Assembly (NCBI GenBank): GCA_037693485.1
Contig: CM075350.1
Location: forward strand, 121,828,001-121,892,000
Direction: 5' to 3'
DNA: 64,000 bases
Source: Kitagawia praeruptora
Taxonomy: Eukaryota > Streptophyta > Magnoliopsida > Apiales > Apiaceae
The position numbers were made by a program, and so were the translations under genes. Under the pieces are notes generated by a model. That model ran no database searches, had not been told where the DNA came from, and was given only the letters and a program-made list of their open reading frames with translations. Positions 45,277-54,884 of this stretch are shown here, one piece after another (the first letter of the stretch is position 1; each line of letters opens with the position of its first letter).

Positions 45277-45440
45277 GTTGCAAATGAGGTTGCAAATGTT
45301 GCAAAAATTGCAACCGAAAACTGGAAATTGCAAAAATTGTAAAGGTTGGAAATTCGTCTGCTCCCCTATATATTATGAGGTTGCATACCTCGTATGCAAT
45401 CGAAGATTGAAAACTGGAAGTTCAAAATTTAATTCAAAAT
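45277..45440 (+). repeat. GTTGCAAATGAG-type short repeats (right half)
   Basis: Continuation of the array at 38395-38581: GTTGCAAATGAGGTTGCAA, then CCGAAAACTGGAAATTGC units, ending about 200 bp before the APC10 start codon. Confidence 0.7.
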
Positions 45441-45631
45441 TAAATTTAACTCTCAGTAATTAAATACTATTTCGTATTATATAAAAATCGGATTTTAATC
45501 AGAATGGATTCGGTTCAGATGGTATCATCACGTGACAATCGATTATTATTGACGCGGCAAACTCATCGGATTGAATTAAAAAATCGAAAGCACATAATTG
45601 ATTATTCTAGGGTTTAGAAATCAATTCGAAA

Positions 45632-48600
45632 ATGGCGACGGAATCGTCGGAGGGAGACGAAGAATCGAAGCTAATAGGTGGAAACCAACAGCTAGTAGTG
45701 GATGAGAGTCTAAGAGAGATGGCTAAACAAGCTGCTTGGAGTGTTAGCTCTTGTAAGCCTGGCAATGGTGTTCTTTCTCTCCGTGACGACAATCTCGATT
45801 CCTTCTGGCAGTATGTCCGTTATCAATTTTCAGATTTTCATCGAAATCACGAGTTTAGTTGAAACTCGTGATTTCGATGTGATTTAGTATTCGTGTTTGG
45901 AATATAATTATCGGTTATAGTCGTGTGAATTATAAGTGATTCGTATCTGAATCACGAGTTTCCGCTGTATAAATTACCTCTTGTCAGTTATTTAATTTAC
46001 ATTTTGATTAAACGTATGTTCTGTTTGTTTTAATTTTTTTATTTCAGATCAGATGGTGCTCAGCCTCATTTAGTTAATATTCAGTTTCAGAAGAAAGTTA
46101 AGCTCCAGGTTTGTGATTACTAATTGAGAGAATTACCAAAATGCCTATTTTTCACAAGTTTTTGTCCAAAATACTGATTTTGAAAAAAATGGCCCGAAAT
46201 ACCGACGGGATACGGAGAATCGTCCTCCGTATTAGCATAATACGGAACACCGTGTTCCGTATTATGCATGATACGGAACACCATCTTCCGTGTTAGCATG
46301 ATACGGAACACGGTGTTCCGCAACACCCCATGATACGGAACATGGTGTTCCGCAACACCTCATAATACGGAACACGATGTTCCGCAACACCCCATGATAC
46401 GGAACACGGTCTTCCGCAACACCCCTTATATCACGGTAGACGGTGTAGCGTTTTCAGTCAGTAAAAAGGGCCAGCATGGCTCCCATATGAATATTTTGGG
46501 CCATCACCCTTACTAATTTAACTTTTTCTGTTTAATTTTTTCCATTAAAATTCTTTATTTAGTTTGTTTATATATATGAATTTCGGAGTTTGTTTTTTAC
46601 TTTTCAGTTAGTTGTTTTGTATGTTGATTACAAGCTTGATGAGAGTTATACTCCGAGTAAGATAGCTATCCGTGCTGGTGATGGCTTCCATAACTTAAAG
46701 GTTGCCTCCTTATACTTCATAATTAGTTTAGTAATTTGCTCTTATGAATTATTTCTCACTCCTTGAATTCTACAATTTAGTAGGGAACTGTTATTTAATC
46801 CTTTAAAGCATTTTTTTGTTGAGCGAGGTAACATGCTTATATGGTTTCGATACATCCATTGCAGGAGATTAAAACCGTGGAACTTGTGAAGCCAACAGGT
46901 TGGGTGTACATTTCCTTGTCTGGAAATGATCCAAGGTCAGCGTTGTCCCTTCCTCTTTATCCGCATTGTGCATTAAAATGTATTCTGTTTGATATCTTCT
47001 ATGTTAAGTATATCATTGTTGCCACTACTCAATAATCCATTGTCTGTCTACCATGTAAATATACCGTGACTTTAACAATAATCCAAAATAGATATGAAGC
47101 TTTGCATCACAACAAGACATGCCAAGAAAATCGACGAAGTTGTACAGTTCCATTTGAAAATCACATCTGTAATACCAAAATAATAAAAAAAAAGTTTTCA
47201 GTTATGAAATTTTTACATTTCTCTACAACGTAACAATGATAAAATTTAGCCGATGTAAAGCTCTCTTTTTCATTAATTGTAGTAACCAGCATCAACCAAC
47301 CTTTTTTGCTGTGAGGTAATACATTGCAAGGTTTCTTCTCTTTCATCTGAATCCGTTTTCATTTTTAATTAAACTAATAGCTATAAGCTATAGGATATGG
47401 GATTTGCTATGTGGAGCGATAGATATAACCTGTCAATACCACTGGATTGTTAGCATGGTACACACGATTTCCCCTCGTTAGTTTCGGCCTTTAGTTGATA
47501 AAAATAAAATTATATCAAAGATACTGAAGAACAGTTTTAATAAAATTGTAAGTATGTAGGTAATAACCAAATTTTGGTACTACTTTTTTTTTTTTTTGCT
47601 AATTAATTTTTTGGTACTACTTTGCGTTCTGCTAAAAAGAGATTTCAGCTTTTAATAATGAGTATAGATTGATAGCTAAAATGTTTTCTAGTAGACTAGT
47701 ACTAGTAAAACAACAAGATTTTTGGTGAACAACAGAAAGCACAGTTCTAGCCCAGGACTTGAGATGTTTATTTCATATCAGTAGCTTTTAAGTTTCTTAG
47801 AATTCTTAAGTTTAAAAGGTGAACCCAGCCTTCTTATAATCCATACTTCTGATAAATATAGCCTCCTGTACACACCTGATTCTGATCTCCTCTCATTTCC
47901 ATTACCAGCTAATTCTTGATCAATCATCTCTTTGTTGTTGTTGTGGTCCCCACTAAGTCTTTGCAGTCCAGGAAATAAACTCATCATTCTTGGGCACATA
48001 TTTTGAGAACCAGAACTGAAGTTGAACCCCATTAAACCCTTAATTTCTTCACCCTTAAGTTTCCCATGGTCTTGCAGCTCATGGTTTTCTGCAACCTCAT
48101 GACTGAACCAGTGTATCGCTTGCTCCTTAAAAGTCTTGATGGAGTTGATGGACAAGAACAAGTCTTAATTATCTTTAATTTTAAGGGTCGAGTTTGCTTT
48201 AGTACTTGTTCAGTTATCTTCTCCCTCTCTCTTGAATCTGAACTAATACTCTGTAGTACAATAAGCAAGTAACTTTGTAGTATAAAATCGACAAGCAAAT
48301 TTAAGTACCTATACATAGAGTGTTGGTACACAATTTCTAATGTTGCGACAAGTTTGTTAATAAATTTTTTGCCAAGTAATATCTTTTTCTCATTCGTTGT
48401 ACATTAAATTGTAGAAAACGCCATCATTTTTGCTGGACAAGAAAAACAGAGCTCTCCAGTTTTCCCAGTTAGAGTGGTTCTATTTAAATAATTAAATGTA
48501 TACCATGTGTTCTAAATTGAAAGTTGAAATGTTTGTACCTGCTTAGGAGTGAGCAGAGATTGATCTGATAATGCATAGTCTTGGTCAGTAATGGACTTGC

Positions 48601-49301
48601 AGCTTGATGATAATTGACATGATAAAGTGAATGATTTTGAAGAAACGGATTCAGGTACTAAAATCTGATCCGGTAGGTGGTGAGGAATCAATTGATGAAA
48701 CCAGAGACTATCCGTCACTCCTAGGAGAGTGGTAGTACATATGGGATAGTAGCATGCGGCATGCCATTGAGCTCCAAAATATTAGTAGTTGCAAGTATAG
48801 TGTGTATGTAGAGGTTGGTAGGTGTAGAGAGAAATGAGGTAGGAAGCTTAAAAATACAGAATTAAACAACCAATGAATATACTAGAATGGTAGTGATAGT
48901 TGTGGTGGTTATGGAAGAAGAGAGAATACATGGAAAAAATTCTTGTTGAAAATGGAGGATCCAATACACAAAAACTGCATGTAGAATAGACAGAACAGAA
49001 ATCATTGATTGCATAATCTATTTGGACGTCTCATATACGTTTAATGTCACTCATTATCTGATCTCATACTATAATTTAGCTTTCTTTTTCCTGCACTGTT
49101 TCAAGATCACCTATGAAATTTGCTTGGAGATTATTGACATGTATTTGACCAATGAAAGTAAGAAGAGAAGATTTTTTGTTTCTCACAACAATGACTTCCT
49201 CTAAATGTTTAAAGACATTATTTATGCAGCTCCCTTATATTATATTATTATATTCTTAATTGGCTAAAGGATTGCTTTAGAGAAATGTGCATTAGGCTTC
49301 T

Positions 49302-49334
<33 letters not shown>

Positions 49335-50138
49335 CCTTTGCTCCATAAAGAACACTCTTATATAACAAACAATAAAGAACACTATAAAATCATTTATTCC
49401 AATAGATCCATTGGCCCCGCCAGGGGCACCCAATACAAAAAGTTCTTAATTTTTTAGGCTCTATCCATCCAGCAAAAAAATTTTTTTTGAAAATTTTACT
49501 GTTCATGATGACGTCACTGATGACGTCATCGATGAACAGTAAATTTTCAATTTTTTTTTTTTTTTTGCTGGATGGATAGAGCCTAAAAAAATAAGAACTT
49601 TTTGTATTGGGTGGCCCCGCCAGGGGCAATGGATCTATTAGATATGAGGTGTTCTTTGTTGTTTGTTATATGAGGTGTTTGCTATGGAGTCCAACCCTAT
49701 ATATATATATAATATATTTTTTTGAACTGATATATGACTAAATTTTATTCCTGTATAATATTAACCAATTGTATATGCAGTACCTTGTCAGTTTGTGGAT
49801 TTCTGCGGTTGCATGTATCAGGAAGCTAGTCACCCGCAATTAACATGTAATTTGTGCATGTTTTTCTTTGTTAGGGAAGCATTTGTGAACACTTTCATGC
49901 TGCAAATTGCAGTATTGTCAAATCATCTCAATGGGAGAGACACACATGTGCGCCAGATAAAAGTTTATGGACCTCGACCGTATGTCTTCGAATCCTTTTA
50001 TTATTATAGACCTTGCTTATAAGTAGTATACTATTTACATGAAACTTCGATTTGATGCTATGTTTCAGGAATCCTATTCCACATCAACCATTTCAATTCA
50101 CGTCCAGGGAGTTCATCACATACTCGACTGTACGCTGA
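45632..50138 (+). CDS. APC10: Anaphase-promoting complex subunit 10 (DOC domain)
   Basis: Exons 45632-45810, 46048-46108, 46608-46700, 46865-46935, 49875-49979 and 50069-50138 join in frame across GT-AG introns into 192 residues, the length known for Arabidopsis APC10. The N-terminus is short and acidic. The rest is the DOC/galectin-like domain, with A-A-W-S-V-S-S-C-K-P-G-N-G, L-R-D-D-N-L, W-Q-S-D-G, R-A-G-D-G-F-H-N-L-K, S-N-H-L-N-G-R-D-T-H and Y-G-P-R-P near-identical to the family as I know it. It ends V-R, similar to the IR-type tail by which APC10 docks on the complex. In the nuclear APC/C it forms part of the degron receptor with the co-activator and so helps select cyclins and other cell-cycle proteins for ubiquitylation. 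Intron 2 holds a Mutator-like MITE and intron 4 (2.9 kb) a foldback element. No lesion was found in the exons. Confidence 0.97.
46126..46509. mobile_element. Mutator-like MITE with a 7-unit palindrome array
   Basis: 384 bp inside APC10 intron 2, with a perfect 9-bp target duplication TTACTAATT (46117-46125 and 46510-46518) and weakly inverted ends (ATTACCAAAATGCCTAT and the complement of ATATTTTGGGCCATCA). The interior (about 46199-46430) has seven palindromic units of the type ATACGGAACACCGTGTTCCG at a period of about 33 bp. The last four also share the spacer CAACACC. Confidence 0.85.
47778..48718 (-). pseudogene. Possible unrecognised gene fragment inside the APC10 intron
   Basis: Two non-AT-biased open segments lie on the minus strand. 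48718 to about 48539 encodes about 60 residues rich in S, L and H (L-I-P-H-H-L-P-D-Q-I-L-V-P-E) and ends at a donor-like AAGCAG|GTAC. 48161 to 47778 encodes 127 residues (F-S-H-E-V-A-E-N-H-E-L-Q, N-F-S-S-G-S-Q-N-M-C-P-R-M-M-S-L-F-P-G). They could be exons of one captured gene, perhaps for a transcription-factor-like low-complexity protein, but I do not recognise the family. The ATG frames do not join without assumptions. They could equally be chance ORFs. Confidence 0.3.
49302..49331 (+). repeat. (AT)n microsatellite
   Basis: AT repeat immediately left of the foldback element. A shorter one lies right of it (49697-49712). Confidence 0.9.
49331..49701. mobile_element. Long foldback element, possibly a MITE within a MITE
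   Basis: The outer arms (CTCCATAAAGAACACTCTTA and TATGAGGTGTTTGCTATGGAG, with AACAAACAATAAAGAACAC inverted) enclose a tighter inverted repeat from about 49398 to 49637. Inner arms of about 85 bp read AATAGATCCATTG, then GGCCCCGCCAGGGGC, CACCCAATACAAAAAGTTCT and AGGCTCTATCCATCCAGC, and recur inverted. The centre is ACTGTTCATGATGACGTCAC with GATGACGTCATCGATGAAC. The GC-rich 15-mer is in the same orientation in both arms. Confidence 0.8.
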
Positions 50139-51220
50139 AGAAATCCTTGAATTGTGGATGGAGACGCGTTATATTAAAACTCGTTTTGAATGTATCAAAA
50201 TGGACACACATCTTTGTTAGTCTTCTTGTTTTAGTTCATTATCTGTTTAAAAAGTACCTTTCATGTAAATTTGATTTTGATTGGGGTTTTTGAATTCTGT
50301 GTTATGTCTCCATCAACTGATTAAAGTTTGCAATATGTGCCTTATGGCATATGTTCATGATCATATTAAATGGGGTTTTTTTTGTTAAAGTTTTAGAACT
50401 TATATATGCACAATATGTAAGTAAAGTAGTATTGATATTATATTTTGACATATGTAAAGTTTTAGGAACTATCCGGGGTTTTGGGGAGACACCTCTAGTC
50501 ATATGTCTAGAAGTGAAGTATTCATACATATAATCCTCAGCAGGTCTTGCTCTACGAGTCGGCTAAGTTTGGTTTTTGGAATCATTATGGGCATTCTCAT
50601 CCCCTTTGACTTGCTATGATGTAAGTATGTTTATGTTCTGGCATTGTGTAAGAATTTACTGTCATCTTATAGAATGATAATCAACATGCCACATTTTGTA
50701 TATGGGGATATAGCCACCTTTTAGTTGAACTGAAATGAGAATGTACCTGACTGGATTAGAGATTCTTATTCAAGCATAGGTTATTTGAGAGTGAGCTCAA
50801 CCAACTGGATCCAAAACTACATAGGGGGTTTGGTTTAGTTTGGTGACATGGCTTGTCAAAATAAAGAGCCTAATAGCTGTCAAACAGACATCCTGTTTAT
50901 TTTTCTGGTAGTGAATGACTGAATGCCCAACCTTATCTCTTTTTATTTTTTAATAGAATTTACAATAATTCTCGCACAAACATTGGGGGAACCAATGTTA
51001 TCCAGGCATATGGGTTTTGTGTAGTTATATATTCTAATGCCGATTTGGAATTTTTCGTGCTAAGATTATATTCTCTTGTCTTGTATGATTATTATTCTCA
51101 ACAAAACTGATTATTTAACAAATAAATAATAAGAGTCGCGCTCGATCGAGAACTTTCTTAAAATGAGAATATGAGAATCCACATAAACACTACATTTCAA
51201 GTTAATCTAAAGATTGAACT
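50139..51220. other. APC10 3' region and intergenic
   Basis: The 3' untranslated region probably ends within 50200-50600. The remainder has no gene that I can support. Confidence 0.4.
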
Positions 51221-51222
51221 AG

Positions 51223-51408
51223 GGCTACCCAAATACAAAAAACGTATAAAATTCTGGGCTCTATCTATCAAAAAAAAAAATTTGCAAAAAAAAAAAATCA
51301 CTGTTCATCGATGACGTGGCGGATGAACAGTTTTTTTTTTTTTTCCTAGATAGAGCCCAGAATTTTATACATTTTTTGTGAAGATGCCCCTAGCGGGGGC
51401 CCTTATAA
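51223..51408. mobile_element. Foldback element with TGTTCATCGATGACGT centre
   Basis: The arms TATAAAATTCTGGGCTCTAT and ATAGAGCCCAGAATTTTATA flank A/T runs and a central hairpin CTGTTCATC...GATGAACAG with GATGACGTGG. To the right lies GCCCCTAGCGGGGGC, a diverged form of the 15-mer in the 49.4-kb element. Confidence 0.75.
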
Positions 51409-51723
51409 TAAATAAGATATAGCTTAAAATGTGGTTAAGATCATAAAAATGGATGGCTAGAATTAGATCTCATATCTCATCATAAAAGAGATTCTCACTT
51501 GAGCAAAAGCCTAAATAATAATGCTGTTATAATCAAGATTGGCATTATTACCAGGACACCAATGGAGCTTGGACAATGCATTTCACTTGGTAATAAACGT
51601 TCAAATGTGTTGTCCATTTCCTTCCGTGTCAAAAAAACATGCCCTTTTCCTGATGCCCAAGTAGAAACATATCCGATTGGCGATTGCTATGTTTTACTAC
51701 AAGAAAAATGTTAACCACAGTCC
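51409..51723. other. Intergenic, no gene seen
   Basis: A 71-codon open frame here matches nothing I know. Confidence 0.4.
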
Positions 51724-51726
51724 TTA

Positions 51727-52093
51727 AAGCATTTCCAACGGTGTTTTGTAAAATGATTGGCTAAATATTGATTATGTACCTGTAACTGTTTTACTCCAAT
51801 GGGATTGACTATATTGGTTGACTATATTTTAAAAATGGTATGTTATTATTATTTCAAGCTGTTAAAAATAGAATGTATTATTTTTATATGGTAATTGATG
51901 ATGTGGAGTTAAACTACAGGTTGCTAAAGGTTCGACAAATATAGTCAACCTATTGTAGTTATCTATATTTTTACCTAAGAGTTTTGTTCCAATACCATTG
52001 GAGTGGACAAAATTTTACAAATTCTCTATATATCTTATTTAAGGTAATTTATTTTAAAGTTTACCTAAGGGCTTTACACCATTGGAGATGTTC
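51727..52093. mobile_element. Tourist-like MITE, copy 4 (inverted orientation)
   Basis: Ends AAGCATTTCCAACGG and CCATTGGAGATGTTC with TTA on both sides (51724-51726 and 52094-52096). Interior as in the 15.5-kb copies, read from the other strand. Confidence 0.8.
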
Positions 52094-52096
52094 TTA

Positions 52097-53209
52097 GAGG
52101 CTAAAAATGATCGGCTAAATTACATAAAATATTGATTATGTAAAATTTGTCGAACATGTAAGACATTGTGTATTGGCTATAATGATTGACTATATTGTGA
52201 AAATAGTATGTTATTAATATTTTAAGTTGTTATTGATGGTTGTTATGCCCGAATCTGGCATAGGTTTTAAACAGGCATAATGGGCTGGAATAATACGATA
52301 TCACCATTAATGGGCTTGGGTCGATGATGCTTATTTCCAAGGAATCAACTAATTATATCATGGAAGTTACTACAGGGGTCGTCAGTAGGGCTCGCAGCCT
52401 GCAAGGTCCAACGAGGCCTAGAGCTTATACATCAGGAAGGTTCATGGATAGACCAAGCAAGGTCGCATGGGCATGATTATCTCCATACAGTGTGAATCGC
52501 CTCGCATGACTAGCCCAACAAGGCCGCATGCGAGGTCCTGTAATTTCTCCATATCGCCCCGCCAGCGAGGTCAGGGCATCGCGAGCCGCAGGTCCAGTAT
52601 GAGGCCGCAGGTCATCAATATCAAAAATGGGTAAAATATATCAGCCCAAGAAGACGCCTAGTGGATTTGGGCCTAATCAAGCCCATAGAAACCCTAGTCC
52701 GTCTAGATAACTTCTTCTCTAAGAGAACTACGTTGGCTTGATCCCTATAAATAGGGTACGTAGGCATCTTGTAAGGCTCGGATAAACAGTTCACCACTGA
52801 AAATCAATATACAAGAGCAGCCACAAACATTCACCAAATCATCTCCGTGTTCTTCGTATTCATAGCAGAATATCCGTATTTTACTCCGCAAATCCAGCAA
52901 ACCTCCAAATATTGTTATACAATATTCTCCCTATAACATTTGGCAAACCTCCAAATATTATAGGGAGAATATCCGAGGATATATTATTGATGGTATATAT
53001 TATTTTAATATATAAATAAGTGATGTGTCAATTTATTACAGATCTCGAGGTTCGACAAATACAGCCAACATTAAGAGATTATCTATAATTATATACAAAA
53101 GAGTTTTGTCTCATTGGAGTACTGACTAATTTTTTTTACATATTATGTATAAATTTTATTTTTGAAAAGCCACATAGACTCTTAGCTAAGGGTATGGTTG
53201 GAGATGCTC
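52097..53209. mobile_element. Tourist-like MITE, copy 5, split by an LTR-like insertion
   Basis: The left part (from GGCTAAAAATGATCGGCTAA) and right part (to GGTTGGAGATGCTC, followed by TTA) match the family. 52240-52983 is inserted between them. The extreme left end is missing next to copy 4. Confidence 0.75.
52240..52983 (+). mobile_element. LTR-like insertion, possibly a solo LTR
   Basis: 744 bp flanked by the 10-bp repeat TTATTGATGG (52230-52239 and 52984-52993). TGTTATGCCCGAATCTGG...CCCTATAACA (52241-52938) has the TG...CA form, and CCCTATAAATAGGG (about 52742) is a convincing TATA box. However, about 45 bp (a second AACCTCCAAATATT and ATAGGGAGAATAT) remain between its end and the right flank, and 10 bp is too long for an LTR target duplication, so the type is open. 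It is GC-rich relative to its surroundings (GCAAGGTCGCATG, GCCCCGCCAGCGAGG). Confidence 0.6.
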
Positions 53210-53907
53210 TTAGGACTATGATTAAACTATCACGTGGCAGTTTTTAATTGATTTAATGTTATGATCCATTTGCAAAAAAGTATGTGTCCCCTACATTTAC
53301 ATAAATCATCCGATCAAAATCCATCACATGTCAAAAATTAATCCTTACACTAAAGGACCCGAAACTAAATATAGTTTCTTATTTACTCAATGTCCATGAT
53401 GGTCTTGGAAAATCGGTAAAAAGTTGTGAATTGTGATGTTAATTTTATGAAATATTTATAGAGAAAAATGGACGTAATGTATTTCAGTGACATGTTTGTA
53501 ATTAGTTGATCAAGTTATGCAATTATGAAAGTATTTCTTATGTATTCAAATTAAAATTCTTTATATATTACTTCCTTAAGTGGATACGTATTTAGAAACA
53601 TCTAATATTTTAAGTGGATATATATTTAGAGACATCTAATATTTTTGCGATTTTGATTTCGTAATTCTTTAGAAAAAAAAAAATGCTAGAATTTATAAAA
53701 TTGTTCTCAAAATTGTTTCTGAATACTGAATTGTTATCATATAATTGATTATATTTTCATTAATAAGATAAATCCTTCATATATTAATATGAATCTCATG
53801 ACTAAAACAATACCAAACCGAAACATTTACTTATAAAGAAAAGGCAAAAGCCACAATTAAAAAGCATAAATATATTTAGCAAAAAAAAAAACAAAAAAAA
53901 AGGGTTA
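53210..53907. other. AT-rich intergenic, no gene seen
   Basis: Two copies of TAAGTGGATA(C/T)(G/A)TATTTAGA(A/G)ACATCTAATATT lie at about 53577 and 53615. Nothing coding. Confidence 0.5.
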
Positions 53908-53916
53908 CAGTATAAT

Positions 53917-54346
53917 GAGAAAATGCCCAAAATGATACAAAATTGGGATTAAATGTCCAAAATAGCACTTTCTAAGAGAAGGCCCCGCAAGGACACATAC
54001 ATGAGGGCACATACATGACGCATACTAAACTTACGTTAGGGAATAACGCATGCCAGACATGCGTTACTCGTGTTGATTTCACATCTCCCAACTGAAAGAA
54101 AAAACAATAGAAACGCAAACAATAATTACGTTTTGACAGTAACGCAAGTATTATTTGCGTTATGTCCTTTGAAAAGCATCGAATGGGAGAAAAATACACG
54201 CGTAACGCATGTATGACATGCGTTACACCCTAATACAGACAATACTTACGTTATGTATGTGCCAGTGCGGGATATACTTCCCACAAAATACTATTTTAAA
54301 CATTTTCCCCCAAAATTATGCTATTTTGGCATTCACCCCGGTTACC
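53917..54346. mobile_element. Mutator-like MITE with CGCATG palindromes
   Basis: 9-bp flanks CAGTATAAT (53908-53916) and CGGTATAAT (54347-54355). Inverted ends contain GCCCAAAATGATACAAAATT and the complement of AATTATGCTATTTTGGCAT. The interior has hairpins of the type AACGCATG...CATGCGTTA (about 54045-54068 and 54199-54227). The end sequence AAATGTCCAAAATAGCACTT is shared with the 9613-10075 element. Confidence 0.75.
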
Positions 54347-54419
54347 CGGTATAATAGAGCAGAGTTGGCATTACATCACATTCACATCCCAACTACACAC
54401 AATTAGATACACACATTCA

Positions 54420-54884
54420 CATTTTAGCCCCCCGAGCTCTGTGTTTCCTCCGGCGCCACCTGGCCGTCATCATGCGACGCCGTTTTAGTGTTCCCTCGGA
54501 TCTAAATGTATGTTCTTTTTATTATTATTGTTATTCTCATTTCTCAATTTTCACTCTATTTGTTCTTATATTAATGCACTTTAATCTTGTGCTTTAATTT
54601 GTTTATATGTCATTACAATCTTGCTGTGAACATTGTGCTATAACTAGACCTATTCTAGCTCAACTATTTAACTGCAATTGTCAATCTTTTTTAAATTTTT
54701 GAGTTTGTTAGATTAATTAATTAATATGATTTTAGATCTTAATTTTAAGTTCTTTAAAATTAGCTTAATTGCAACTGTAACTATTGTGTCAGATCTGAGA
54801 AGCTTGATGTGAGGAAAAAGGAGGTGTTTTCGAGATTTAAAGTGGTTTATATTGAATGAAATCGGGTTATTATGGTGTATTAAG
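54420..54884 (+). other. 5' leader with intron of the tubby-like gene
   Basis: GC-richer leader (GCGCCACCTGGCCGTCATC) before a probable leader intron 54508-54792 (AAAT|GTATGT...GTGTCAG). This is the usual arrangement in plant tubby-like genes. Confidence 0.55.

Larger units (their letters stand above)
46936..49874 (+). other. APC10 intron 4
   Basis: 2.9-kb intron, far larger than its neighbours. It contains the foldback element at about 49331-49701, an (AT)n tract at 49302-49331 and, on the minus strand between 48718 and 47778, several exon-like open segments of unknown origin. Confidence 0.85.

Noticed and set aside
46199..46430. CRISPR-like array, because of regular ~33-bp repeats
   Set aside because: The genome is eukaryotic, the repeats are palindromes with near-constant spacers, and they lie inside a transposon with a 9-bp target duplication.
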